Origin: Xestospongia muta
Lineage: Eukaryota; Porifera; Demospongiae; Haplosclerida; Petrosiidae
NCBI GenBank assembly: GCA_963693285.1
Contig: OY848917.1
Span: 30,639,245-30,703,244 of the forward strand
Direction: 5' to 3'
Length of the DNA: 64,000 nucleotides
Both the position numbers and the translations under genes were made by a program. Shown in pieces: positions 42,204-62,472 of this stretch (position 1 is its first letter; the number at the start of each line of letters is the position of its first letter). The notes under the pieces were generated by a model that worked only from the letters and a program-made list of their open reading frames with translations, searched no databases and was not told the DNA's origin.

Positions 42204-42510
42204 GGAACGTTCGCTACCATTAAGTCTCAAACTGTGAAAACAGATCAGCCATGTTCCTAAGTTCTTCAAGAGATGGTTCCACCCAACGGCTAACCAGCAA
42301 GTAGCTACGCCCACAAATTATGCACGTGGTTTGTGGGTGTGGTTCTAAGCCCACGAGAATCCTGAATTTCTGCAAACTTAACTTCATTCGTAGTATTTGT
42401 GGTATCTCAGAACTCAGAAGAACTAAATTGAGAGTACTTCAACTAAACGTTACTAGTTGTGATACAATTTTATACTACAATATTCTGATGACGACATCAT
42501 TGTGTGTGCA
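42204..42510. promoter_or_regulatory. Probable bidirectional promoter, VPS18/ABCB8
   Basis: The start codons of VPS18 (minus, 42203) and ABCB8 (plus, 42511) face away from each other across 307 bp. The stretch is less AT-rich than its surroundings and contains two CACCC/GGGTGTGG-type boxes (GCTACGCCCACAAA, about 42305; TTTGTGGGTGTGGTT, about 42330). It must hold both promoters and 5' UTRs unless untranslated first exons lie inside the partner gene. Confidence 0.6.
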
Positions 42511-49531
<7,021 letters not shown>

Positions 49532-49827
49532 TCATGATATTATGATTTTAACTGTAATGTATCACATTGTCATAAAACTTATCCACTTAAACTAAGTACC
49601 TGTCCCTCAAATGTTGTGATAGTTAAGAGCATCAATTAATATTGTATGTATACAGTTCATGAATGAGAAGTATCACTCCATCTCCTTCTTGTTTTAACAT
49701 CTTTAATTATTAGTTATATTCATTTAATAATTTTTAATATTATTTTAATTAACATATAGACAACAATCAATGAATCAACACAGACAATATACATAAATAC
49801 ATAATGTTGTAGATAAAGTAACTAAAA

Positions 49828-51171
49828 TCAAACTTTGTATGTAAATTTAGCAGATCCTACTTCTAATGTAACTTCATTAATTTTAGCATCTTTTAGGGAA
49901 GTAGGAAAAGGCTCTAGAGCTTGACGAACAGCAGGCATACAAGTTTGTGGTAACTGGAAATACAACGATACTGGATTAGTAGACCATCCCATAAACTGCA
50001 TAACATATGGGAAACTGTCTAAACCAAACAGTGACTTCAAGGTTGTCTTAACATCAGTCACAACATCAAATGTGAGACCAGAGAAACCTGATTGAAAAAC
50101 ACATCGAAGAAGAAAGAGGCTACGAATTCTCTTAATCTTTCGTAGAAACGGCTTGCCCAATGTTCTCTTGTCATAGTATCTATTGATAGCTGATCTGACT
50201 GGCTCAATTTTATCTAACACTTTCAACAAGTGTACTAGAACGTCTATATCATAACTTGAAATATAACTATGAAGGATAAGAGATACCAAAATACCATCTA
50301 CTGTTGTATTAGAGCGAATGATATCAGGAGCAATCAATGTAGAGCCATCAGGACAACATAGACTATGTATAATAAAGCTAAGTGTATAGTTAGAACATCC
50401 ATCATTGAACATATCAAGAACTTCAGTAAGTAGATATCCAAATGGTTCATGGTCAGTTCCTGGAGCTCCAAATGAATGTTGAACATCTTCACTAGTAATA
50501 ATACGTGGATCAACTAAAATAATGAAACAAATTTGTACTTGTAAATTATTGTATAATTTTTATAATAAAATAGGTTTCCCTTGAAAGATAATTATTATGA
50601 AGCTAATAAAAGTTAAATAAATTAGAACAGATAAAAAGTCATTGTGTTTATAAAGGAACACCCATATTGGGTAGATTGTATTAAAGGGAAAGATGCTTAC
50701 TCCCTACCTCACCCTGGATACATGACAGTCCAGAAATAAGACTATAATTTCATAAATAAATTAATAACATCACTCTGACCTGTGGGGCGTGGCCTTTGAT
50801 TAGATGGTGGATTTACATAATACTTTTCAATACGATCAGCTAGCTCTGTTTCCATCACAATGTATCGAAGGACATATACTAAACCTGGCCACGAAGGAGG
50901 AGGGTCTCTTGTCTCTAACCAAAGACGCATGGCTTCCACAACACCTATTTTAGGATCCTTACTGTACTTCTCACGTACTTTAACTAGTGCATTACGGTCT
51001 ACATTGAGGGCTTCAAAACACTCAAACCAGACACCTTGAAGTGGTTCTCTTAATTCTAAAAATAAAAGTTCAAACGTGATAGATCTGGGAATAAATACAG
51101 CACCTGTTATGATTGAACAAAGAGTGAAATCGTTGAACTAAAGGGAAATCTTTCTTACCTTGAGGATCCAT
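49828..51171 (-). CDS. Death-fold protein with uncharacterised C-terminal domain
   Basis: Three exons read downward: 51171-51159 (ATG, four codons plus one base), 51055-50780 and 50513-49828 (stop). Both joins are phase 1 and give 324 residues. Residues about 5-90 are a Death-domain-like helical bundle (EAMRLWLETRDPP, PSWPGLVYVLRYIVMETELA, then DRIEKYY). A second helical stretch (VDGILVSLILHSYISSYDID, then LLKVLDKIEPVRSAINRYYD) resembles a death-effector fold. The last 120 residues (FPYVMQFMGWSTNPVSLYFQ to AKFTYKV) are a beta-type domain I do not recognise. Likely a cytoplasmic adaptor in death or innate signalling, inferred from the fold. It converges with ABCB8 (297 bp gap) and diverges from the ankyrin gene at 52.7 kb. 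No lesion seen. Confidence 0.75.
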
Positions 51172-52699
51172 TGATTCTAGGTCATGTAGGTGTGTTCTTT
51201 AATAGACTGTACTACCACACTGATATTACTTAATTAACGAATATCACCACAGTCGCCCACTCCTTATTAGGAGCAGAGGTGAGGGTGGGGCTAAAATTTA
51301 GTGGGCGTGAACAGTAACAGTTCTGAGAGGAGCCGTAGTGCAGACAGTCTAAAGACGCAAGCGACAGTGTTCATAGCTATAGTTGATCTCTTGACGTGAA
51401 CAGTACAGTTCTAAGACGAGAGGACCACACAGTCTAATATCTATAGTTTACTAGCACAGTTTGTACAGCTGAGAACGGCCATTGTAGTCAATTGCAAGAG
51501 AGTTCATAGTGAGTTCATTATTCTCATTAATATACTTATAATTCTATTGTATTAATAAACTGAAATGTTACATTTTGTAATCAGGTAAGTCCTATACATC
51601 AGCTAAACTAGTTTAATAATAGTACTTCCTATACCACACTATAAGGTAGTCTATCTGGTTATATCCTTGATTTACTGTGTTAATATGTTGATATAGCTAG
51701 TGTTATCATATATAGTAGAGCGGTCATTGGTTAGTTATTGAAGACAGATAAATCATAGAGGTCTTGTACCAAAGCAAGGAATATTTATTGTGACATACTC
51801 ACATCTACCATGATAGTAGTCTCTTCCTCATCACTTCTTTTACTTACATTGATATCAGCTACCAATGTTTATAGTATATGTCATAGATATAATAATAATA
51901 TTAGATATATCTATTATTGTTAACATTAACAATATTATACTAGTTATATAACTGTTATTATTATATCAAATGTACTTATATTATTTAGTAATAAAACTGA
52001 TTACATAATTACTTTGTGTAGGTTATAATCTAATGAACTAGAATAGTAAGTGGAAGTATTGTCTTGTTATAAGTGTACCAGATCAAGAGCTATCAGCTTT
52101 ATTACTTACTGGGAACAGATCTTTGTAAGTTGTAAATTAATAAAGTGACAGTATTATATTGCTTTAGAGTTAGGTTACAGTATGTGCTACTGTAATGTTA
52201 ATAAGATCATTATTAACATTGGTTATACTCACTTATCATAAACAGTGAGACATGTTATATAGAGATACATAATTATAATACAACATGTCTACCCAGTCCA
52301 ATATCTAATTATCTGTACTAGACCTTTATTTACATTATAAGAGTATCTCCTTTATTTAATACTTTATATGTAGTAATGTACTGGTCTATGTAATGATATA
52401 TGTAACAAGGGGTGGAGCTATGAATTCAAATCTTATATATAAGTATCCACTGCTATGAATATTATTACATCATTCAACTGATTATATCTCATAGTGACAT
52501 AAAGAATGATAAGTGATGATGTTATGTTATCACTATTTGTAATATGTCATTGTACTAGTATAGTTATTATATTAATAGTTATTATAATTACTACTAATAT
52601 ATTTACATGTAGTAGTAGTTGACATAGTTAGTATACTACCACTTTATTATAATATTATCACTTTGTTTATAGGTCATTATAATATAGTACATTTTGAAC
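51172..52699. promoter_or_regulatory. Divergent promoter and 5' UTR region, Death-fold gene / ankyrin gene
   Basis: GC-richer sequence (51240-51500) separates two opposite genes. It contains a near-duplicate pair (GTGAACAGTAACAGTTCTGAG at about 51307 and GTGAACAGTACAGTTCTAAG at about 51397). A plausible non-coding first exon ends near 51584 (AATCAG|GTAAGT), and the 5' UTR resumes at 52673 after TTTATAG. The rest is AT-rich intron. Confidence 0.45.
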
Positions 52700-55600
52700 A
52701 TGTCATCACAAGATGAACTAGTAAGTCAATAATCATTCTATCACTGTATTGTATGTTATATAAAAAATCTCAAAATTTACTTTTACTGCTAAATTTTAAA
52801 GACCAAATTTAGGAATTGCTTCAATGAAACATTTTAGATAAAATTATAGAGCATTGCCTTGATATAATTTGGTATTTAGTATTAAATTTGTTAAGACTGT
52901 AATCAATGTTACTAGAGAAAAGTAAATCTATCAATGTAGTCACATTCGGAGAGGATTGAAGTAATTCTGGAGTAGTCCTTATGTGACAAATAGGCTGTGT
53001 CCATACATGAAGACCATACTTTCACTAGTTTACTCTCTAGCCTATCCTTGTACTGTTAGAATTAGTGAAAATTAGCAAAATTAGTGAGTTATGTTCATAA
53101 AATATAATGGACAAATTTAGAAAGCTATTTTTTGTCAAAATACTTCTAAAATAATTATTATTTTGAAATTAGATCACTAAATGTTAAGAGAGTTTACAGT
53201 ATGTCTTCAATGTTTTATTTACATCTATAATTCAGTAGTTATGATGTCATACTATTTTAAATCTAATCTCATTTCATCTAACAAAATATGCTATGATCAC
53301 TTACTAATGATGTAAGAACATTAACAATGTAGATGAATTACCACTAGTCATGTTAAAAACCTGTGTCTATAGGTCCATAGTTAGTTATATATTAAACTGA
53401 TCAATATCTCTCATACACTAAATATATATGATAGATAGTAAAGTATGGACTACTACAATACTAATAACCACTTAGATATTTAATACCTGATTGATCATGT
53501 TATTAACATGTACTCTATACATGTATATATCAGTGTTATTATATAATGTCTACCTAGTAGTGTTATAGTTATAACAGTTGATATGTATACTGACTATATA
53601 CTACAATACATTATATATGTGATCACTATCTTTATAATAGAATGATGAGTTGTGGTGGGCAGCTTATAATGGAGATCTAAGTGGTATAAAGAATGCTTTA
53701 GAAAAAGGAGCAGATCCTAATTTTCATCATCCTCAATTTGTAAGTTAATAATCTCATTATATCATAATAGATAATACATAATAGTGACACATACACAGAT
53801 ATCATTGACATAATGTAGATATCAGTATATATTTAGTGAACTAATATCAATTGAATTATGAACACAATCCTAACAGAGTTACTATCAAATTGTCAATAGA
53901 TATAGTACACACAAGATAGTGTGTTATATTGATGTAGTACATTAAACACATTGACACTTATTTTATTGTTATGTTAAGATAATAAAGTACTTAACATTTA
54001 CCACAGAATGTTGATAGGTGTGGCTAATTAGCATTTATCATTTCTCTCAATAGTTGTTAGTCTTTTAGATATAGTTAAAAACAAATAAGGACATTATATT
54101 GTTCTGAATGTTATTGATATCACATGTATATTATCAACAAGTATATCTTTAAGTGTCTAGTTATTGTCAGAATTATGTGACAAAGAGCTTGTAATGAAAT
54201 AGTTAGATTTTTACTTCTTGGTATGTGAAGTATTTTAGGTAGTAGTGATATAATTTTTGAACCTTATGGAATGTGTACACTATTGTTCACTTTCATTGTT
54301 TTATTGTTGTATATGATAATTAAAAGTAACAAATAAAATCAAACTATATATATTAACTGTCAAAGGATGTTAAATAAAGATTTAGTAAAATTACAAAGGT
54401 CCATTAACCATAGTCATAATACTTGACTAACCATCAATGACAAACTAACCGATCAGGTTATAGTAGTGACTAAGTAGTTAGTAATGTCTTACCTTTGAGC
54501 ACTCATTAATATAGATGAACATGAAAGGTTCTTTAGGTTTCCAAACATGCTACGTTAGCAGACAATAACAGTCTTAAACAACTTATAGGACAAGTAAATA
54601 CTTGTCCGCTCATTTTACAGTCACATCCACTATATTTATGTATTTACCAAATTAAAAACTCATTAATATATTGAACAGGCTTTTTCAAATTTAAGGTCGT
54701 CAATATTTCCTACTATACTGTAGTCTGGTAGTTTACATGTTGACAGACAGACTGATTGAATTGACCTACATAATGTGACAAGTATTATTAAAATGGTTGT
54801 GTAATGGAAGTGAGAAAACATAAGATTACCTGATAATCAATATTAATAAATTAATAAATGAATGGAGATTAGAGCAGTCTACTGGGTTGTCTTAAGGTAC
54901 ATTTTGTTCAGCTCTAATAGTAAGAACAGGTTGAAACTTTTGAATAACCCTGCCCAACATGTTTATGAATAATCATCTAAAATTACTTTTATTAAATGGT
55001 ATCTTTTTCCATAGAATTTTAACAATGATTATGATATTTCAGAAACAATTACAATTATCCCAGTGAAGGCTTCATAGGATTTTAGATCTAATATCAAACT
55101 CTTAATATCACCTTAACTCTTAACCAAATTTAATGGTCATCAATATTTCCTACTGTGGTAGTTTAAATGTTGACAGACATACTGATTGAATGATAGTCTT
55201 GACCTACATAATGTGACAAGGATTATTAAGAGTGGTGGTATAGTGGAAGTCGGAAGCCAAATAATTTACTCTTGATAATATTCATAGTGTATTCATATTA
55301 TATTGTTGTTTAGAATAATGAGCTAGAAGATAAGCCTGGACAAAGGTACATTTTTTTCAGTTCTAATTGTATAGACAACTTTTAGAAATTTAGAAAACCC
55401 TTTCGAACACGTGTATGAATAATTCTATGAAGCTATTTTGTAAAAATGGCGCTAGTGTTTTGAGGTAACAAAGAACAAAGTCTTTGAGGAGTTATATGCC
55501 TGACAGAAAAATAGATAGATAAAAAAACACTTCACAGAATTGTAAATATAGCTAAGTTATACTAGAACAGTAAGTTTCATGTCTTTACCTGACTGTTGCA

Positions 55601-58600
55601 CTTTTCACGAAAAGTGTAAATTTGTATAGTATAGGGTTGTTCATTTATCTTAATATTGCAAGGAGCTATGGACTTTAAATTTACACAATAGCTTAACATT
55701 AATGGAATAACGTCTTTTCTTGAATACAAAAGTATAATGATATTACGTGTCAGTGTTATAACAAGTAAGAAACTACGAATATCATTAACATGACTACACT
55801 TCCACCTTAAGATGGCAGTGTGGTGGAAGTGAGAAGACATAAGACTACCTGATAATGAATATTAATAAATTAATAAATGAATGGAGATTAGAGCAGTCTA
55901 CTGGGTTGTCTTAAGGTACATTTTGTTCAAATGTAATAGTAAGAACAGATTGAAACTTTTGAATAACCCTGCCCAACATGTTTATGAATAATCATAAAAA
56001 ATATTTTTTAAAATGATCTCTTTTTCCATAGAATTTTAACATTATGATATTTCAGAAACAATAGTAATTATCCCAGTACAGTGAAGGCTTTATAGAATTT
56101 TAGATCTAATATTAAACTCTGAGTATTGATTATATCATCACCTTAACTCTTGTTATGAAGTCCATGTCCAAAGTCCATACTTTACAGAGATATGTCTAGT
56201 AGTACCAAAACATGTACTTGGTTTTCATGTACAATTGATAGCATATATAGTAACACTGTGACACATGGACATACATGACATTATATCCATGTACATTACC
56301 AAAGTAGCCATGGATTACAATACAATGTATCTATTTGGTGGTAGTAACTGTGTACTTAGCTACATGGATACATTGTATTCATGTACATACCATGGTAACC
56401 ATGGTAACCATGGTAATTACTGTATCATAGTAATAATGACTAGTTATGACCATAATGATGACTGAAATGACAATACTATGACAAATTGTGTTACATAATT
56501 ATGTATTTATGTAATTTGTCATTTTATTTTTGGACTCTGTTATAGTGTAAGTTTACTTATTAATAGTTTAAATCCTTTCTTCTGTTGTGGAGATCACAAA
56601 GACAAAGGATAAAGAACTGAAAATGAGCCTTGTTCATTAATGTTGGGTATATTCATGCACCCAGTCTTGATGAAACTACATAGACCCATGTACTCCACAT
56701 AACTTTAACATTTTATCTTAATCATTATCTAAGAAATAAATAAAATGTCATTTTAATAAGTACACTTCATGTAAACAGTAAAGGTTTGATACAGTACACT
56801 ATAGTTTCATAGCATACCATCAAGTACCTAGTGGTATAGCTACTTCAAATCCATAGATAGATAATGTGTATTGATCACATACATACATGTACAATGTATT
56901 AGTTACAGGATAAAAGGTATATGTCATGTTTATTATGTCATCCATAGATACAATGTATCTATTGAAGTAGTTAAACCACTAGGGACATCTTGTATAAGTA
57001 ATTATACCACAAGATACATGATAAAATCTATATGTATACCAAGTTATCTATTGATCTATGGAAGTAGCTATACCACTAGGTCCATGTTGAATACGTTACA
57101 TGAGAGATAGAAGCTATGTGTGTACCATGTCATCGATGGACAAGTTGGAAGTAGCTATACCATGATGCGATGTCATATGTTTACAAGACGTGTGTATGTA
57201 ATGACATGTGTATCCATACACAACCATACTGTGTATCATTGGATTGTAAAGGGACATTATGTCTAACCTGTGGTACTACTGGATATGTATGACTTTATAA
57301 CATATAGTTAATGTTTAGGGTTTTAGGGGTGGGGATCAGTTTAATATATAATAAAGTATAAATTTCTTGCCTGACCTATAGACACTAATGTAATATCAAT
57401 TATATTAGGAATATTGAGAAAGAGCTGGCTTGAGGCTCTGGAATATATCAGATACAGGCTGGGCCCTATACTTGTATAATCTGTTTATATTAGTCCATTA
57501 TACTTATAGCCATCTCTAATGTATTAAAATTGTTTCTCATACTCAAGCCTACATATCTATTCATACAAGACTTGGACTATGTTAGGTTTATACATCTAGT
57601 ATAACCACATATGAGTATGACATTTAAAATACATAGTTACCTAATTAGTCATGTTATGTTTACTATTATTATAGACTATATATGTTTTATAGTTTAAAGT
57701 TTAGATAACATATCTATATCTTTTAGTAATGATTATTAACCCTTGCCAGTCACTGTATAGTTGAGGGTTATAGTACATGTCTTATATGTGTGTATGTGTG
57801 TATGTCTTTTCCAAAAGTACAGGCAATATGTCAGAGGTTATCACTACTAAACATTACTGTGTGTATATTATGTAACTTTCTACATTTTAACGTGGGAAAT
57901 TTCCTAAAAATAATTCATTCTCAAGTTATGGCAATTTACTTACTTGATTCTAATGTGATGTTTGTGTTCACTCCTACTTGAGGAATAATAATTATAACAA
58001 TTAATTATTATTATGATCATGTGATCATTAACTGACATGTGTTAGACACTTGTTATAAATACTTTGTAGCTTAGCAAAAAGAGCCTTAAGAACCATCATA
58101 ACTTTGTTGATGTCACACTCATCATTATAGTCCAACATTACCATACCTATAGTTTTTGAAATACAGCATTATAATTATAATCAATATGTTCTTAGTGCCA
58201 GTATGACAAATTAATATTTCTATAATTTAGCTACTACTGCAGTGAGGGTTCTGTACTTTAGTGCTTTTCATTAGTCTAGAAATAACAAGTTTACAATTCC
58301 TTTTTCCACATAATTATTGGAAAAAGTCCAGTCCACTGTTACCAGACTCCCTACATATTGGTAGTATACTATATTAACAATATGATATAATCATATACTG
58401 AAGTATTAACACACAATAGTTCTATAATCATATTTTGTGTAAACATAAACAAACCAGTCAATTGTTAGTTACAATTGAACTGAATACTATGTTGAATCTA
58501 AGATCATCTCTATAAACTCTTATATAGTCACATTGTCTCAGATAGAGTTCAGTTAATGTTATATATATGAAGTAATGTACTATCATGATATGTCTTGTAT

Positions 58601-58854
58601 TAAGTATTAATGTACTGTTCTTTTGTTATCAACTAACTTTGTAGTCTCAGTTATGATATCACATTAGCTATATGATTAATGGATTATTGTCATGTGTGAA
58701 ATATAGCAGTAATTGAGTAGTAAGTAAATATCATTATCTTCTATTATTAATTTAGTTCCAATGGACTCCACTTCACGTAGCAGCTAGTGAGGGACGATCA
58801 ACTGTTATACCAGCCTTATTAGAGGCTGGTGCAGACCCAAACTCAACTGATAAG
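52700..58854 (+). CDS. Ankyrin-repeat protein, 5' end of gene
   Basis: Exons: 52700-52720 (ATG, MSSQDEL, then GTAAGT), 53641-53739 and 58756-58854, all phase 0. The second and third exons are each exactly 99 nt, one ankyrin repeat per exon (LWWAAYNGDLSGIKNALEKG, then ADPNF; TPLHVAASEGRSTVIPALLE, then AGADPNS). The reading continues through a good donor (AAG|GTAAGT) toward exons not found in the next 5 kb, so the gene extends past the window or was broken by the Gypsy and pogo-like insertions. Its layout matches the ankyrin part of the gene at 1.3-7.2 kb, so it may be a paralogue ending in a P-loop/Death region. Intron 2 (5.0 kb) is packed with repeats. Confidence 0.75.
54660..56125. repeat. 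Three related repeat copies in ankyrin-gene intron
   Basis: The segment of about 54690-55080 recurs at about 55810-56125 (landmarks GGAAGTGAGAAAACATAAGA, GAGCAGTCTACTGGGTTGTC, AACCCTGCCCAACATGTTTA, TTTTTCCATAGAATTTTAAC). Its 5' part recurs at about 55130-55260 (TCAATATTTCCTACT, ATGTTGACAGACA, GACCTACATAATGTGACAAG). Order and orientation are the same. It is probably a low-copy mobile or segmentally duplicated sequence with no coding content. Confidence 0.75.
56380..57195. repeat. Degenerate tandem repeats rich in CCATGG and AGTAGCTATACCA
   Basis: CCATGGTAA occurs three times in a row at 56393-56413, after a palindromic ACATGGATACATTGTATTCA pair (56250-56375). From about 56790 to 57170 a diverged unit containing AGTAGCTATACCACTAGG or its reverse complement appears about four times at roughly 60-120 bp spacing, in both orientations. 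Confidence 0.6.
57196..58755. other. Remaining intron sequence, no feature seen
   Basis: AT-rich intron of the ankyrin gene. No coding domain, and no repeat with a clear partner elsewhere in the window. Confidence 0.5.
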
Positions 58855-60055
58855 GTAAGTATTAGATAGTAATGAATACTGTTTTACTGGATTATATAAT
58901 GTTATATAAAACAGTTAATTAAGTAATAGATCTGGATATTTAGTTATTATAATCATGATGATTACTTTTGGTTTCACTCTAAACACTTTGTATAAATTTA
59001 ATAACTCCACCCCCTCCATGATTAAGTTATAGCATGTACACTTGACTTTAGTACCTTCTCTTATATTGTGGATAGTCTCTATTTATCTCTTTATGTACGA
59101 GAAACTTTTAAGACATCATTTATTAAACATAGCCATGTACGGAAAACATTTAGAAATGGTCTTAAAAGCAGCTATGTCAATAGCATCTGCATTTAGTTAT
59201 GTTTCTTTGTTGAAGTGTCTTACCAAGTCAGGAGTTAAAGAAAAAGGTTCTCTGTTTGTCCAAAAAATTTAGAGGGTGTACTGCAGTCTTCAAACAATGT
59301 TAAAGTGAAGTGTTTTGAGCTCAGGTATTATTTAACTATGAGCTCACCCACACAATCTAGTATTATTTTAACCACAAAATAAACACAGATAACAAATAAA
59401 CATTAGATAAACAAGTGACAACATAAAAGCTATTTTATTTATAAAACAGAAATGGCCAGAGGAAACAAATATATTGGAGCAGAAGTACTTGATATAATCA
59501 CATGATATATACAATGATGAGCACTGTGAGGCTTGAAGTGATGATGTCTGGGATGACAGAGAATGTAATCATGAGGATTATAGAATGTGAATGATAATGA
59601 TAGAGAATGTGATGATGAGGACTTTAGGTAGGTCACATAATCCAGAATATAGGCACATCAATTACTCTTGTTAATAAAGAATTTATTTACCACTTTCCAA
59701 TTACCTGAATTTTCATCATCTAATTTTCAAGAATCTAGGTAAATAAAAATACACTAACACAACAACAATAATTATGAGTTTCTATGTTTAGCACTACATC
59801 TGCTGATACACTTCAAACTACATGGTAAATAAAATGTAACAGAAATGTACACAACAGAATGTTTTACATTCCCAGTCAAATGCTACTAGATTTCAAATGT
59901 ACAAATGATTTAGAACCAATATTCATAGAGCCTTTTACACAAACAGTTGGTCAAACGGTTACTATGTCTTCAGCTCTAGGTATTTTAAACTCTCCTTTAT
60001 GACAAGTCTGATGGAAAAACACACATCAAAAGATTACTATAAAAATACACAGTAT
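58855..60055. other. Intron or intergenic sequence, no exon found
   Basis: No further ankyrin exon was recognised. A 76-codon plus-strand frame (59042-59272) has no motif. The segment ends at the C-terminal end of a minus-strand Gypsy pol relic. Confidence 0.45.
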
Positions 60056-61704
60056 TCAATAATTATTAATAAATGGAAAATCACTTTTGGGAGGTTGACT
60101 TGCTTGAATTGAACAGCATACTTGCGCATTATCAGGAGACATATCAAGTTGAGACACAATGGAACTTGAAGGTTCATTAGTAGACGTGGGAGCTAGTACT
60201 AAAGAAGTTTGTTCAGTTAACAAGTCTGAATTAACTGTTCGTTCAATAGTCATGTCTGTGAGAGCATCATCAGGGTTTATTTGTGGTTCAAAGTCTGTAC
60301 TAGTAGCTGTCTCTATATATACTGCACTATATCTTTTTCTAACATTGTCGATACTATGATGAACTGTATTGTTGTTGGCTAACTTGATGAGACAAAGGAC
60401 CTGTAATCTTTAACACTGTTCCTGGCATCTACTTGGAACCAGTTGTTCTGAAATCCTCATCAAAAACTAGGTCACCAATGTTGAATTATCATTGAGATTT
60501 GTCATGAGCTTCCTTCTGCTACTTTTGTTGAGATTCTATCTTCTTATGTACATCAGGAAACAATCCATCTAGGTGAGATCAAAGTCTTTGCCCCATTAAA
60601 AGTTCTGAGGGTGACACACCAGTAACAGATGAGGTGTAATCTGGTAAGTGAATAAAACCTTAGACAATTTTCTTGGGTGGAGCTACATTGTATACACTGA
60701 AGTTCTCTTTTCACTGTCTGTACTGCCGTTTTTACAAGGCTGTTGGTTGAAGGGTGGTACAGAGCTGATGTTATGTGCTTGATTCTATTAGCTTCTACAA
60801 ATTTCTTGTACTCATCACTCATGAATGACGGTCCATTATCAGTTACAATTTTTCTTGGTAGTCCATGATTTGAAAAGATCTGTCTCAGCTCCTCTATAGT
60901 TCTAGGTGAGGTAATATTAAGCATAATATGAGCATCTAACCATTTTGAATGGGAGTTGACTAGAATGAGGAACATGTGTCCTATATATGGTCCTGCAAAG
61001 TTGAGATGTAATTGACTCCAAGGCTGCTCTGGCCACTCTCATTAGTGTAATGGAGCTGAAGGTGGCGATGGTCGATTTTCTTGGTAGGCAATATATGACT
61101 TACTGTGGTTTCCATATCTACATTCATTTTTGGGTGCCAGATATAACTGCAAGCATGTTACTTCACAGCCTGGATGTGTATCATCATCATGTAGTTCCTT
61201 TAATGCACTCTGTCTTCCAGGTGGTGGTATAATTACATGAGAACACTGTAGAATACATCCATCCAATATGTTTAGTTCATCCTGTTGAGTCTGATATGGA
61301 CGGTGTGATTCATTTACAGTATTTGGTCAACCAATAGATATACAGCAATAAACTTTTAATAGAATAGGGTCCCTTTTAGTCTATTCTTTTATTTTGTCAG
61401 AACTTATAGCAGTAGTAGAGAGATGATTAATAAGATGTACAAGGTCTCCTGGAATACAATTCACTGATGTTGTGTTGGATCTAGGCAGATGGCTGAGTTC
61501 ATCTGTATTACTTAGCATCTTCCCTTGCTTGTAGTGGATAGAATATTGATATGTACTTAGTGTAAGAGCCCATCTTTGAATACGTGATGGACTGATATGT
61601 AGAATCTCTCTAGCTTTGTTAAAGAGATATGAGAGAGGTTGATGATCTGACTCAATGTAAAAGAATCTGCCATACAAAATAATTGTGAAATATCGTAGTA
61701 TCAT
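60056..61704 (-). mobile_element. Gypsy-type LTR retrotransposon, pol remnant (RNase H and integrase)
   Basis: On the minus strand the order is: RNase H end (61704-61381: ESDHQPLSYLFNK, RIQRWALTLSTYQYSIHYKQ); linker with a spoiled zinc-binding part (61266-61042); integrase core (about 61010-60553: MFLILVNSHSKWLDAH, PRKIVTDNGPSFMSDEYKKF, HITSALYHPSTNSLV); and integrase C-terminal tail (about 60545-60056). The first catalytic Asp position reads Asn (VNSHSKW for the usual VDSHSKW). The catalytic Glu after the HPSTN block is also lost. The middle Asp (TDNGP) remains. Reverse transcriptase and LTRs were not found. Confidence 0.85.
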
Positions 61705-62472
61705 AATGTACTAATAGAGAATAAGATTGAAGTACTTCCTCAGAAATTTGAAATGAAACTTTCTCCTCCATGTACTGAGTCATATGATAAACTAGACAAA
61801 GTAAGACCTGTTATTACTCACTTAGTAGACACCATCTTACTATTTACAATCCTCACTGTCAATGCAGTGTTGACGAGGCTATGTTCCCAAATAAGGGAAG
61901 ATCATCTCTAAAGCAGTACATGCATTTAAAGGTTGTAAACGAGGGATATTGATATGGGTACATAGCTTATTTCTTATGTTAGGCCATTATTATGAATGAA
62001 AACACACTCTAAATAAAGGCTAAACACGTCTCACATACAAACACATCAATTTAATATTTTATGTCTCGCTCACCAGTTACAAAGGGTTGATACACAGTTC
62101 ATATCTCTCCAAAAACATTTGTCTTCTCTTTGAACAACAATTTACGCTAATTTGAAAATCAAAAAAAGGCCAAACAACTCGCAAAACACTCAAGAAGAGA
62201 GAAACATGTGCTTTGGCCCTCAAGGCAAATTTAGAGTATGGGAGGGTATTATGAGACATGAAACTAATTTCTGTCATAACTTCAATTTAGAAACTTTCAA
62301 AACTTGAAATTTTAAGAAGAATTTTCTTAAACATAACAGTTAGCAATAATATCTTTACAATGTGAAAAAAATTATTGAATTACAATACAGGACAAATATT
62401 CATTTATTCAAGTTGCAGGAATTATGAGACATGTGTTGGTATTACGAGACAACCTCAGATTTAAAGGTTTGG
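61705..62472. other. Spacer between two mobile-element relics
   Basis: No gene recognised. Near 62250 and 62420-62450 the phrase ATTATGAGACATG or ATTACGAGACA recurs three times, possibly debris of the neighbouring pogo-like element. Confidence 0.4.
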
